From Kocuria atrinae C3-8 (GTDB lineage: Bacteria; Actinomycetota; Actinomycetes; Actinomycetales; Micrococcaceae), in NCBI RefSeq assembly GCF_000286355.1, contig NZ_AJXN01000030.1, positions 1 to 64,000 on the forward strand: a DNA stretch of 64,000 nt. The letters run 5' to 3'. Position 1 is the stretch's first letter. Each line of letters opens with the position of its first letter. Positions 43,050-52,998 of the stretch are shown piece after piece. A model generated the notes under the pieces. It had not been told where the DNA came from and made no database searches. It worked only from the letters and a program-made list of their open reading frames with translations. The position numbers were made by a program, and so were the translations under genes.

Positions 43050-43079
43050 GCGCCCTACTTTAGTTCCTCGGTAGGGCGC
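43050..43079. promoter_or_regulatory. Inverted repeat overlapping the lplA-like promoter
   Basis: Arms GCGCCCTAC and GTAGGGCGC with a 12-base spacer. On the minus strand a -10-like TAAAGT spans the spacer and second arm and lies ten bases before the ATG, so a protein bound here would block transcription. Alternatively it is a hairpin ending the upstream gene. Confidence 0.4.
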
Positions 43080-43107
43080 TTTACGGCGACGACGCCGCCC
43101 GGTCACC

Positions 43108-43569
43108 TCACGCGGCCAAGGCCACCGTGGATCCGCTGCGCCACTGCGGCGATACCCTGTGTTCGCACGGCCTGATCCCGTCACGAATGGAGCGAATGGC
43201 GATTCCAGGCTTCAAAGGCCCGTAGGCCTGAGCGGCCGCGGTCGCAGCCGCGAGTAACCCATAGTCATCCAAAAGGTTGCGCGAGTCCTTCATGGCCAGG
43301 ATCTTCTCCCCCGGTTCGGAAGTCTGAGTGACCGGCACGAAGCGGTGAATCCGGTGCTGGGCACGGGCCAACCGCTTCTTCTCACGGCGAGACAGCGAGT
43401 TGGTGTCCGGATGGGCGCGATGCCAGGCCTGCGCCCCTCGCAGAACACGGGTCAGCAGCGATACGTGGAACTCAGCGACAGTGCCGCCACCGTGCATTAG
43501 GGAACCCAGTGCGGACAGTTCATGGGACGTGAGAGCGGAACGGGTCCGCGGGGAAGTGAACGTCGACAT
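43108..43569 (-). CDS. Hypothetical protein, basic, no recognised domain
   Basis: An intact 153-residue frame with GAGAGGATGAC before the ATG. It is rich in Arg, His and Ala. A helical N-terminus (SALTSHELSALGSLMHGGGT) is followed by a basic segment (LSRREKKRLARAQHRIHRF) and an Ala-rich segment (YGLLAAATAAAQAYG). No membrane helix or signal peptide. I do not recognise the family. It precedes the lipoate ligase gene on the same strand. Confidence 0.6.
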   Translation of the reverse strand: MSTFTSPRTRSALTSHELSALGSLMHGGGTVAEFHVSLLTRVLRGAQAWHRAHPDTNSLSRREKKRLARAQHRIHRFVPVTQTSEPGEKILAMKDSRNLLDDYGLLAAATAAAQAYGPLKPGIAIRSIRDGIRPCEHRVSPQWRSGSTVALAA

Positions 43570-43871
43570 GTCATCCTCTCGACATCGGATGGATCCAAGC
43601 TCGCAGGGTGCGTGCCAGATGTGGATCGATCATGCCGGGTGATGACTGATATTTCGTTGAGAGGAGCTGGAGGTTGGCTGGGGTGGTGCTCAGTGAACCC
43701 TGTCAAGGCTGCTCTCAGTAGTTCTGACATCACGGTTTTGGGCGGGTCTTGATGTCAGGCTGGTCGCCCCACATCAACGTGGTGCTTCACAGCTTTCTGG
43801 CGCCGCCCCAGTTCGGCAAAATAGTTGTACATCTCGCAAGATGGCGCGTCAGGAGTTAGAGGAGAAACGAC
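43570..43871. other. Intergenic region between two unknown genes
   Basis: About 300 bases between divergent genes. It contains an inverted repeat at 43724-43758 (CTGACATCA and TGATGTCAG, 17-base spacer) and an AT-richer stretch before the small membrane gene. A short plus-strand frame inside lacks a Shine-Dalgarno sequence and is not called. Confidence 0.4.
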
Positions 43872-44099
43872 ATGATTCGCAAGGTTCTACTCTTCATCGC
43901 CGCAATAGTGGCCGGCACCTTCGTCATGGAGGTCTTGCAGAACATCGGAACCGACGTCTGGATAGCCCGCGGGTTGGGCGCGGTAACCGCCGCGTTTGTC
44001 GGTGTGCTGGGGTACTACCTGTTCCTGCGGGGTAAGCCGGAATCGTCGCCGGACACCAGGGAACGGGCAGAGCACCGAAACGGAGTTCAAGGTCGGTAG
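43872..44099 (+). CDS. Small two-helix membrane protein
   Basis: A 75-residue protein with two predicted membrane helices (KVLLFIAAIVAGTFVMEVL and LGAVTAAFVGVLGYYLFL) and a charged C-terminus (KPESSPDTRERAEHRN). GAGGAG lies ten bases before the ATG. No family recognised. Confidence 0.6.
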   Translation: MIRKVLLFIAAIVAGTFVMEVLQNIGTDVWIARGLGAVTAAFVGVLGYYLFLRGKPESSPDTRERAEHRNGVQGR

Positions 44100-44195
44100 C
44101 CATTCCTATCGCTACGGAGACCGCGACTCGTTCGTAATTAAGCCCAAGGGCGAGCATCTTACGCGGTCACTAGAACTAATAGGACATCACGGCAC

Positions 44196-45393
44196 TCAGG
44201 ATTGATACTGGGGCCCGTTGATCGCTTTGTTCGGCAACCGTGCCAGAGACAGTCCACCGACGGCCGCAAGAATAATTGCCGTCAACGTCATCGCGCCTGG
44301 GAATCCCAATTGCTCGACTCCAAAACCGGCAATTAATGGTCCCGCCGCCAAACCAACTGCATACGCCAACGTATACAGCGCGTACGATCCACCCAAAGTC
44401 GGAGGATCCGAACGGAAACCCTGGATACTAATCAGGCTGTCGCGGGTGCCTGCAGCAGGCGGCCGATGCACCCAGCAATGCCATACCGATGGCGATTTGC
44501 CAGAGCATTGTTGCCCAGCCCACGAGCAGTAACGAGCCCACTACAGAGGCAATGCCAAGTCCTATGAGAATGCGAGGGGAGACACGAGAAACCATTGATC
44601 CAACGACTGGATTAGCAATTACCCCAACAAGAGCTGCTAACGCGAACAACAGGCCGATGACGAATGGACTCTCACTAAGTTGCACGGGCAATACGGGTTC
44701 CAGAGCCGCTATGACCGCCGCACCGAGCATGATGGCGATAACGATTGACCAGGAACCCGGTACACGAAGCACTGACATGGGACCTCCGGTGTCATCAGCT
44801 ATTCGTGGGACATCTCGGACCAATATGATCCGCAGGATCCCGTCCAAGACCGCTATTCCAGCCGCGAGGATGAATGGGGAAGCCGTGCCGAATTCCCCCA
44901 CCATGTAGCCCGCGAGTGGAGGTCCAATGAGTACGCCGAGCGTGATCGTGGATATCGCTATTCCCATAGCCATCCCTCGTCGGTCAAAGCTGGTCGTCGC
45001 CGCGATCAGCGCAAGACCTGCGACCCACGACATACCCCCGGCTACACCCTGCGCAAACCTGGCCAAGAGGAGCAGCCAGAAGGGCTCACCAACCGCGAAA
45101 ATGAGAGTTGCAGCTGCCAGACCTACCATGCCAATCAGCAAAGGGATCTTCGGGCCCACACGATCAACGAGTCGCCCACTCAACAGTGCAGCGATGATCA
45201 ACGCGATCGCGTAGGACCCGAACAGGATTCCTGTCATGGCTGGCCCGGCCTCCACCACGGAGGGCAAGAGGGGGAGCACTGGGACGGCCAGGCCAATGAC
45301 TAAGTTGTCCACGAAGAGTGCAAGCGAAGCGACGACGAGCGCCCTCTTCGACAGCGTGCCAGGCGGAAGAGTCTTGAATGGAAAACAGCTCAT
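44196..45393 (-). CDS. MFS drug efflux transporter (frame break)
   Basis: A twelve-helix major facilitator protein of the DHA1 multidrug type, about 399 residues. It has GRLVDRVGPKIPLLIG, the motif A loop between helices 2 and 3, and ARFAQGVAGGMSWVAGLALI in helix 4. One break near 44440 separates the last two helices. Codon use is less G+C-rich than in neighbours, suggesting transfer. AAGGAG precedes the ATG. A 13-base palindromic operator lies 28 bases upstream and the TetR gene is next upstream on the same strand. Confidence 0.88.
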
Positions 45394-45420
45394 GGGGGGC
45401 TCCTTTTGGTGATCAGTTCA

Positions 45421-45452
45421 TCTATACATACAGGTTAGTCTGTATGTATAGA
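45421..45452. promoter_or_regulatory. TetR-type palindromic operator upstream of the MFS gene
   Basis: A perfect inverted repeat: TCTATACATACAG, six-base spacer GTTAGT, CTGTATGTATAGA. The TACATAC/GTATGTA half-sites resemble operators of AcrR-like TetR repressors. It lies 28 bases before the MFS start codon, where it would overlap the promoter or leader. Confidence 0.8.
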
Positions 45453-45598
45453 AACGACCAGTGTCCCCTATCTGTGATCCACTTGCGCCACGGGTCAGAT
45501 CGGCGGTCCGACGCGCCATGGCTTTGCCGTTGGTGGACTTGCGTCCGACTCCTCAGCTCGCATCCACGCATGGACCTTTCATACTGGGAGCCCTCGGA
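45453..45598. other. Intergenic region between tetR and the operator
   Basis: About 145 bases of normal G+C with no gene. The MFS promoter -35 is expected here, but none is clear. Confidence 0.3.
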
Positions 45599-46216
45599 TC
45601 AGGACATGACTTTCTTAGGCACTTCTGCAACACCGAGGAACCCATCAACTAGGTAATCAACGGTTACTTGCAACTCAGCTTTTGATGGAAGCTCAGCGGG
45701 GTGCGTTATGGCTGTGACAGCGAGGCCCTGAAGGAACACCACAACGTTTCTAGCGACCATGTGCTGAGAAACGGGCAGATCCTTCGCCGATGCTAGGCAG
45801 TTTTCAATGTTGTGCTTCCACGAGTCGAGTGCATCTGTCTTTTTAGGGCTGCCGCTGCCGGACGATTGCGGCGCGACGATCACCGTGGTCGCCACCAACG
45901 ATCGAAACTGCGAATCATCTTGTAGCCATTGCACATAGCGATGAAGCAAATTTCGCAGATTGTCTGCTGCATTCGCGGTGCTTGTGTCCTCTGCGAATAG
46001 TTGGTCACCAAACTTTGACCAACCGAACTGCAATGCCTCTACGAGCAGTTCAAATTTGGAATCAAAATGATGATTCAAAGCTCCACGAGACACTCCAGCC
46101 GCACGAGCGATGATCTCGAACGTCGCGCCCCGCCATCCATGCTCTTCGAAGGCAGTGAGCGAGGCGACCAAGATCGCTTGTTTCGTTTTCTTCGCATCCT
46201 CGGCCGACCGCTTCAT
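45599..46216 (-). CDS. TetR-family transcriptional repressor
   Basis: An intact 205-residue regulator. The N-terminal helix-turn-helix (ILVASLTAFEEHGWRGATF, then IARAAGVSRGALNHHF) is of the TetR/AcrR type; the C-terminal ligand domain has LLHRYVQWLQDDSQFRSLVA and a terminal dimerisation helix. It probably represses the MFS gene 205 bases downstream through the palindrome there and releases on binding a toxic compound. Codon use is AT-richer than the surroundings, as for the transporter, so the pair probably moved together. Confidence 0.9.
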   Translation of the reverse strand: MKRSAEDAKKTKQAILVASLTAFEEHGWRGATFEIIARAAGVSRGALNHHFDSKFELLVEALQFGWSKFGDQLFAEDTSTANAADNLRNLLHRYVQWLQDDSQFRSLVATTVIVAPQSSGSGSPKKTDALDSWKHNIENCLASAKDLPVSQHMVARNVVVFLQGLAVTAITHPAELPSKAELQVTVDYLVDGFLGVAEVPKKVMS

Positions 46217-46282
46217 GTCTGCAAGGCTAGTTCATTAATCACACCTAGAGGCCGTCGAATGCCTTCTCCAAGCGGAGGTGAA

Positions 46283-46319
46283 AAAGCCCGGTTCTGCAAG
46301 AACCTGCAGATCCGGCTTT
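46283..46319 (-). terminator. Rho-independent terminator of nrdF
   Basis: Outer arms AAAGCC and GGCTTT enclose an inner stem GGTTC/GAACC; on the minus strand a run of five T follows. It lies 28 bases past the nrdF stop. Confidence 0.75.
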
Positions 46320-46346
46320 CAGGCCTCGAGTCGAAATGTGTAGACC

Positions 46347-47638
<1,292 letters not shown>

Positions 47639-47827
47639 ATGGTGGACATCGGAGGACTTGGAGACAAGGCAAAGCAGTTCGCTGAGGACAACCCGGACAA
47701 GGTTGACCAGGGCATCGAGAAGGCCGGAGACACCGTGGATGATCGCACCGGCGGTCAGCACGCGGAGCACGTCGACAAGGGCCAGGATGCGCTGCGTGAC
47801 AAGCTCGGCGGCGGCAACGAGCAGTAA
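47639..47827 (+). CDS. MT0933-like (Rv0909-type) antitoxin domain protein
   Basis: A 62-residue acidic protein (MVDIGGLGDKAKQFAEDNPD and KVDQGIEKAGDTVDDRTGGQ) of the MT0933-like antitoxin family. Proteins of this type are common and abundant in actinobacteria; no toxin gene accompanies this one, so a toxin-antitoxin role is not supported here. GAAAGGAG precedes the ATG. Its own strong terminator follows, so it is monocistronic. Confidence 0.8.
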   Translation: MVDIGGLGDKAKQFAEDNPDKVDQGIEKAGDTVDDRTGGQHAEHVDKGQDALRDKLGGGNEQ

Positions 47828-47836
47828 TAGCTGATA

Positions 47837-47874
47837 GAACGGCGCCCCTCGGAAGAAATTCCGAGGGGCGCCGT
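47837..47874. terminator. Strong terminator with GAAA tetraloop
   Basis: A perfect 17-base-pair stem (left arm starts AACGGCGCCCC) capped by a GNRA loop, between convergent genes. Confidence 0.85.
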
Positions 47875-47912
47875 TTGCTATGTACAGCGACTGGAAAAAA
47901 GCGCTGTAGGAC

Positions 47913-48965
47913 TCAGGCCTCGCCGCCCTCACGAGCGAGTGCCGTCAGACGCGACACAGCGCGGTAGTACTTCTTCTGGTAGCCGCCGGCCATCATTTCT
48001 TCGGTGAAGACCTGGTCGAAAGGCACACCGGTCGAGAGGATCGGCAGATCCTTGTCGTAGAGGCGGTCTGCCAACACCACGAACCGCAGTGCCACGGCCT
48101 GCTGGTCGATAGTGCGCACTCCGCGCCACACGATGGCGTCCAGACCGTCGATCAGCGCACGGTAGCGGGACGGGTGCACGCGGGACAGGTGCTCGACCAG
48201 CGCGTCGAAATCGTCGATCGCCACGGCCTTGCCCGAGAAGGCTTGCTCGGCAGCGGCGTCCAGAGCGGCGTCGTCGGCGAGGGGCTGGGGCGCTTCGGGA
48301 AGGCCGCGGTGGCGGTAGTCCTCGCCGTCGATCCGCACCACGTCGAACTGGGAGGACAGCACCTGGATCTCGCGCTGGAAATCCTGGGCCGCGAACCGAC
48401 CCTCGCCCAACGAACCGGGCAACGTGTTGGAAGTGGCCGCGAGCTTGACGCCCGCGTCCGCGAGTTCGCGCATGAGGCGGGACATCAGTACGGTGTCCCC
48501 CGGATCGTCGAGCTCGAACTCGTCGATGCACACGAGCTTGTAGTCCTTGAGCGCCTCCACGGTGTGGCGGAAGGTCAGCGCACCCACCAGGTTGGTGTAC
48601 TCCACGAACGTGCCGAACGCCTTGGGGCCCGGAACCGCGTGCCACAGCGATGCCAGGAGGTGGGTCTTGCCCACGCCGAAGCCACCGTCCAGGTAAATGC
48701 CTTGCGCGGGCGAACCCTTCTGGCCTCCGCCCCCACCGAACAGCTTGGAGAAGAACCCGTTGCCGGAGGCCTGGCCGCCACCCACACCTGCAGCGAAGGC
48801 CTTGAGCTTCTCGACGGCCTCCGCCTGCGACGGCTGGGAAGGATCGGGCCGGTACGTGTCGAAGGAAACCTCTCCGAAGCGCTCGGACGGACGGAAACCG
48901 TCCAGCAACTCGTGGCCGGATACGCGCGGATTACGCTCCACGAGGTGTTCAATGTGCATGCTCAC
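47913..48965 (-). CDS. zapE: Cell division ATPase ZapE (AFG1/LACE1 family)
   Basis: ZapE is an AAA-type ATPase that modulates the division ring in proteobacteria and resembles mitochondrial AFG1. The intact protein of about 350 residues has Walker A GGFGVGKTHLLAS, Walker B LVCIDEFELDDPGDT, and the family motifs SLGEGRFAAQDFQREI and HYRHRG-type segment (YRHRGLPEAP). A Gly-rich insertion (FSKLFGGGGGQKG) lies before Walker A. The GTG at 48965, with GGAGG seven bases upstream, was preferred to the ATG at 48959 and to longer frames. Confidence 0.93.
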   Translation of the reverse strand: MSMHIEHLVERNPRVSGHELLDGFRPSERFGEVSFDTYRPDPSQPSQAEAVEKLKAFAAGVGGGQASGNGFFSKLFGGGGGQKGSPAQGIYLDGGFGVGKTHLLASLWHAVPGPKAFGTFVEYTNLVGALTFRHTVEALKDYKLVCIDEFELDDPGDTVLMSRLMRELADAGVKLAATSNTLPGSLGEGRFAAQDFQREIQVLSSQFDVVRIDGEDYRHRGLPEAPQPLADDAALDAAAEQAFSGKAVAIDDFDALVEHLSRVHPSRYRALIDGLDAIVWRGVRTIDQQAVALRFVVLADRLYDKDLPILSTGVPFDQVFTEEMMAGGYQKKYYRAVSRLTALAREGGEA

Positions 48966-49222
48966 GTGAGGGGCCTCCCTGCCCGCTGCGCCACTCCCCC
49001 GCGAATTCACGGGCACCGGGCATCGGACGGCATTGATCGGTACGGATTCTGAGCAGCCTAACTGCTCCTGCCCCGATGCTACCGGTCAGCCCGTGGTGAA
49101 CACGCGCGCTGCAGCGCCCGGTTGCAGCTTTCTCGCATGCATTCGTCACCGCGAGCGCACTACGCTGGAAATCAAGTCCCGCGCGCCGTGACGCGCACGT
49201 CTACACACGAGGAGTACTCCAC

Positions 49223-50128
49223 ATGCCCGTGGAAGCAGAGAACAACCAGGATTTCTCCCAGTACGCTCACCCGGAGCGGCTGGTCTCCACCCAGTGGGTG
49301 GCCGACAACGCAGGCAAGCCCGGCGTGGTGGTGGTCGAATCTGACGAGGACGTCCTGCTGTACGAAACCGGTCACATCCCCGGTTCCGTGAAGGTTGATT
49401 GGCACACGGACCTCAATGAGCCGGATACCCGTGACTACGTAAACGGTGAGCAGTTCGCAGAGCTCATGTCCCGCAAGGGCATCTCCCGCGACGACACGAT
49501 CGTGGTGTACGGCGACAAGTCCAACTGGTGGGCCGCCTACGCCCTGTGGGTCTTCACCCTGTTCGGCCACGAGGACGTCCGTCTCATGAACGGCGGTCGC
49601 GACAAGTGGGTGGCCGAGGGCCGCGAACTCACCACCGATGCCACCGAGGTCACTCCGACCGACTACCCCGTGGTCGAGCGCGATGACTCCGTGATCCGCG
49701 CCTACCGCGAGGACGTCCTGGAGAACCTGGGCACCACCCCGCTGATCGACGTGCGCTCCCCGCAGGAATACACCGGCGAGCGCACCCACATGCCCGATTA
49801 CCCCCAGGAGGCACACTGCGCGGCGGTCACATCCCCACCGCGGCATCGGTTCCCTGGGCTCGCGCAGCCGCGGAGGATTCCACCTTCAAGTCCCGTGACG
49901 AGCTGGACGCGATCTACCGCGAGGAAGTGGGCCTGTCAGACGGTGACGACATTATCGCCTACTGCCGCATCGGCGAGCGTTCCTCCCACACGTGTTCGTG
50001 CTCACCCACTTGCTGGGCTTCGACAAGGTCCGCAACTACGACGGTTCCTGGACCGAGTGGGCAACGCCGTGCGCGTGCCCGTGGCCCAGGGCGAGGCCCG
50101 CGGCGAAGCTCCGGAGGGTGCCCGGTGA
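49223..50128 (+). CDS. sseA: Thiosulfate/3-mercaptopyruvate sulfurtransferase (tandem rhodanese; three frame breaks)
   Basis: Two rhodanese domains: the inactive first ([20 protein letters not shown] and [14 protein letters not shown]) and the active second, with [18 protein letters not shown] and the active-site loop CRIGERSSH. Missing bases near 49815, 49994 and 50062 are each repaired by one G. The stop overlaps the sufE start as GTGA, so sulfur transfer and Fe-S assembly genes are coupled. GAGGAG precedes the ATG. Confidence 0.93.
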   Translation: MPVEAENNQDFSQYAHPERLVSTQWVADNAGKPGVVVVESDEDVLLYETGHIPGSVKVDWHTDLNEPDTRDYVNGEQFAELMSRKGISRDDTIVVYGDKSNWWAAYALWVFTLFGHEDVRLMNGGRDKWVAEGRELTTDATEVTPTDYPVVERDDSVIRAYREDVLENLGTTPLIDVRSPQEYTGERTHMPDYPQEAHCAAVTSPPRHRFPGLAQPRRIPPSSPVTSWTRSTARKWACQTVTTLSPTAASASVPPTRVRAHPLAGLRQGPQLRRFLDRVGNAVRVPVAQGEARGEAPEGAR

Positions 50129-50586
50129 CCACTGACGCATTACCGAATCAGGTTCAAGAGCTGATCGAGGATTTCGACGCCGTTCCGGAACCTGACAAGC
50201 TCCAGCTCCTTCTCGAGTTCTCCCGTTCGCTTCCCGAGCTTCCCGCCCGGTACGGCGAGCACCCGGAGGACCTCGAGCAGGTGGTCGAGTGCCAGTCCCC
50301 ACTGTTCCTGGCCGTTGAGCTCGAAGAGGGTACCCAGGATCCGGGCGTGAACATCTTCTTCTCCGCGCCGGCGGAGGCTCCGACCACCCGTGGATTCGCG
50401 TCCATTCTGTACGAAGGACTGGACGGTCTGCCCGCGTCCACCGTGCTGGACATCCCCGATGATCTGCCCGAGCGCTTCGGGCTGACCAAGATCGTGTCCC
50501 CGCTGCGCATGCGCGGCATGTCCGCGATGCTGGGCCGGATCAAACGACAGGTTCGGGACCAGCAAGCGGCCCGCACCGCCGGCTGA
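50125..50586 (+). CDS. sufE: SufE family sulfur acceptor for Fe-S cluster assembly
   Basis: SufE accepts persulfide sulfur from a cysteine desulfurase and passes it to the SufBCD scaffold. The 153-residue protein is intact. The conserved active Cys lies in [15 protein letters not shown], followed by [19 protein letters not shown], a strong family signature. It is translationally coupled to the rhodanese gene, an arrangement repeated in many actinobacteria. Confidence 0.93.
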   Translation: MTTDALPNQVQELIEDFDAVPEPDKLQLLLEFSRSLPELPARYGEHPEDLEQVVECQSPLFLAVELEEGTQDPGVNIFFSAPAEAPTTRGFASILYEGLDGLPASTVLDIPDDLPERFGLTKIVSPLRMRGMSAMLGRIKRQVRDQQAARTAG

Positions 50587-50588
50587 CC

Positions 50589-51089
50589 ATGGCTCGAAAA
50601 CGCCCGGGCTCGGGCATCGCACGCTGCTACGGCGGCGCTTGCGATGCTCGACGCCGCCGGGGTTGCTATACGGCCCTGCCTTACCAGCATGATCCGCGCG
50701 CGGAATCGTTTGGTTTGGAAGCCGCGCAGGCTCTGGGCAAAGATCCTGCGTGCGTGTTCAAAACCATCATGGTCACGCACGAGAAGAACTGGGCCACGGT
50801 GATGGTCCCGGTCAGTTCCACAGTGGATCTGAAGGCGACCGCCCGGGAACTGGGGTGGAAGAAGGCGAGTCTCGCAGCGGCGTCGGCGGCTCAAACCCGC
50901 ACCGGCTACGTGGTGGGTGGCATCTCACCGTTGGGGCAGAAAACCCCGTCTCCCACGCTGCTGGATGAATCCGCGCGGGACCTGCCGACCGTCTTGGTCT
51001 CCGGCGGGCAGCGCGGACTGGACGTCGAATTGTCCCCCGCGGACCTGCTCAGGCTGACGGGCGGGCGGTACGCACCGCTGGCCGCTTGA
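50589..51089 (+). CDS. ybaK: YbaK/EbsC aminoacyl-tRNA deacylase (disrupted N-terminus)
   Basis: YbaK hydrolyses mischarged Cys-tRNA-Pro. The catalytic domain has YTALPYQHDPRAESFGLEAA, VFKTIMVTHEK (catalytic Lys), GWKKASLAAASAAQTRTGYVVGGISPLGQK and a terminal VSGGQRGLDVELSP, all typical. Between about 50618 and 50669 the frame is shifted: the segment reading TAALAMLDAAGVA is in another frame, so two compensating changes are present. The 3' end overlaps the convergent hydrolase gene by about 41 bases. Confidence 0.88.
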   Translation: MARKRPGSGIARCYGGACDARRRRGCYTALPYQHDPRAESFGLEAAQALGKDPACVFKTIMVTHEKNWATVMVPVSSTVDLKATARELGWKKASLAAASAAQTRTGYVVGGISPLGQKTPSPTLLDESARDLPTVLVSGGQRGLDVELSPADLLRLTGGRYAPLAA

Positions 51090-52305
51090 GCTTGGTGGGC
51101 AGCCACTCGCGCACGGCGCGTTCCCAGCGCTTGCGGTCGATGTTCCATTCCTTGGTGTGCCGGGCGCCGGCGAAACCCACGAAGTCCACGAACGGGCTGA
51201 GCTCTGCCAAGTGAACGGAACCCTCGACCGGGACCACCTCGTCATCCGTGGAGTGCAGGATGAGCGTGGGCGTGGTGATGTCCTCCCAGCGGGACAACCA
51301 GTCCAGCGCGTGCAGATCGAGGGGTGCCGCCAGGCCGGTGATCTTGGGACCCAGTCGATGGGAAATCAGGTCCGTGGCCATGCGGCCGATGCGCCGCGGA
51401 ATCCGGTGGATCTTGGCCTGGTGCGCCACCAGCTCGAACCAATCCACGACCGGCCCGTCCAGCACCACCGCGCGGACCTTGTTGCGGTACTGGGTGAGTT
51501 CCAGGGTGCGGAGCACAATGGCACCACCCATGGACCAGCCGAACAGCACGATGTCCTTGGCACCACGAGACAAGGCGTACTCGATGCCGGCCTCGACGTC
51601 TTCCCATTCCGTGAAGCCCAGCCCGTAGCGGTTGTCCTGGGTGGCAGGAGCCTCGCGGTCATTGCGGTAGGAGACGATCAAGCTGTGCAGGCCGAGTTCC
51701 TGGGCCACTCGGACACCGCGAATACACTCCATGCGCTGCGCACCGCGACCGTGCACCATGACCGCCCAGACCCCCTCGTGCCGTTTCCGGTCGGTATTGC
51801 CGTCCGCTGGAATCACCCACGCGGGCGCAGGACCGAGTTCCGTGGCCACGTCCACCTTCTCGAACGCGAATCCAGCATCTCCCGGGCGGGCGTAGACCGT
51901 GCCGGTCCACCAACCCTTCTTCCCCTCTTCCAACTCGCCCCGGTAGACCCGTTCGACCAGCCGGGTCACCGTGTTGTGGTTCTGCCGCACCACGAAACCG
52001 ATGCGTGCCATGCTCTGGCCCTCGTCGAAGCGCAGGGCGTAGGTACCGGCGGCGCGAGTGTCCGTGTTGGCGGGAAGTGTGATGAGCGGCTGACCGGAAT
52101 TCGGGTCATTTTCGAGCTTCAGGACAGTGAGCTTTCCCCCGACCTTGGGTGGCACCACCACTTGGCGCGCGATGAGCGCCGCCAACCCACTGGACAGGGC
52201 AAACGTTGCCGACGCCGCACCAATGCTGGCCGTGGCACCCACGATGGCACCGTGGCGCCACGAACGGGCGGGGGCGTCTCCGGCGGGAGTCAAAAGCGAA
52301 GCCAT
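51049..52305 (-). CDS. Alpha/beta-hydrolase fold protein
   Basis: An intact 418-residue protein. A hydrophobic segment near residues 20-48 could anchor it in the membrane. The hydrolase domain begins about residue 165: VWAVMVHGRGAQRMECIRG, the nucleophile elbow DIVLFGWSMGGAIVLRTLE (Ser), the acid in PTLILHSTDDEVVPVEGS (Asp), and the His in GARHTKEW. Substrate not predictable. It overlaps ybaK tail to tail. Confidence 0.85.
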   Translation of the reverse strand: MASLLTPAGDAPARSWRHGAIVGATASIGAASATFALSSGLAALIARQVVVPPKVGGKLTVLKLENDPNSGQPLITLPANTDTRAAGTYALRFDEGQSMARIGFVVRQNHNTVTRLVERVYRGELEEGKKGWWTGTVYARPGDAGFAFEKVDVATELGPAPAWVIPADGNTDRKRHEGVWAVMVHGRGAQRMECIRGVRVAQELGLHSLIVSYRNDREAPATQDNRYGLGFTEWEDVEAGIEYALSRGAKDIVLFGWSMGGAIVLRTLELTQYRNKVRAVVLDGPVVDWFELVAHQAKIHRIPRRIGRMATDLISHRLGPKITGLAAPLDLHALDWLSRWEDITTPTLILHSTDDEVVPVEGSVHLAELSPFVDFVGFAGARHTKEWNIDRKRWERAVREWLPTKLKRPAVRTARPSA

Positions 52306-52443
52306 ATCGTCATTCTGACATGTCCACCCTGGACACCACCGGCGGGCATATTAGAGCGCGATGAACTGTTGTACCAGTGGCCCGATCTTCCACGCCGGCT
52401 GGACAGCTGGCGATCAAGAAGCCAACTACGAAACGGAGAAGTA

Positions 52444-52887
52444 ATGTCTGAGAACTCCACCAACGAGTCGGTCTCCGCGCAGTCCGCTGCCCGCACCGAC
52501 GCCCAGTGGCGCGAAATGCTGTCCCCCACCGAATACCAGGTGCTGCGTCAAGGCGGCACGGAGCGCCCGTTCACCGGCGAGTACGTGGATACGGAAACCA
52601 CGGGTGTGTACGAATGTCGCGCGTGTGGCGCCGAGCTGTTCCGTTCCACCACCAAGTTCCACTCGAACTGCGGCTGGCCCTCGTTCTTCGAGCCGCTGGC
52701 CGAGGATCGTGTGCGCTACATCGAAGACACCTCGATGGGCATGAAGCGCGTTGAGGTTCGCTGCGCGGCGTGCGATTCCCACATGGGCCACGTTTTCGAG
52801 GGTGAGGGATTCAACACCCCCACCGACCTGCGGTATTGCATCAACTCCGTGTCCATGCGGTTGGTCCCGGACGAACAGGGCGAATAG
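52444..52887 (+). CDS. msrB: Peptide methionine-R-sulfoxide reductase MsrB
   Basis: MsrB reduces the R form of methionine sulfoxide in proteins. The 147-residue protein is intact. Two CxxC zinc motifs (VYECRACGAELF and VRCAACDSHMG), the conserved SGCGWPSF-like segment NCGWPSFF, and catalytic Cys in RYCINSVSMRL are present. GGAGAAGTA precedes the ATG. Despite its oxidative-stress role, no SigR-type promoter was found upstream. Confidence 0.95.
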   Translation: MSENSTNESVSAQSAARTDAQWREMLSPTEYQVLRQGGTERPFTGEYVDTETTGVYECRACGAELFRSTTKFHSNCGWPSFFEPLAEDRVRYIEDTSMGMKRVEVRCAACDSHMGHVFEGEGFNTPTDLRYCINSVSMRLVPDEQGE

Positions 52888-52982
52888 AGGCCGCCCAAGC
52901 TACTGATCGGTCACTGGTTGCCCAGTGAAGTCGTGGACTTTTCTCACGGCGTGGCTCCCCTCACCCCCACCGACTCACTGGC

Positions 52983-52998
52983 TAATGTGAGCCTTGTG
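52983..52998 (+). promoter_or_regulatory. Candidate -10 element for a leaderless DUF3000 transcript
   Basis: TAATGT (TANNNT) ends seven bases before the GTG start at 52996, and no Shine-Dalgarno sequence lies between. No clear -35. Confidence 0.4.

Noticed and set aside
43522-43752. Small plus-strand frame in the 43.5-43.8 kb gap
   Set aside because: It overlaps the start of the minus-strand gene, has no ribosome site and no plausible protein features.
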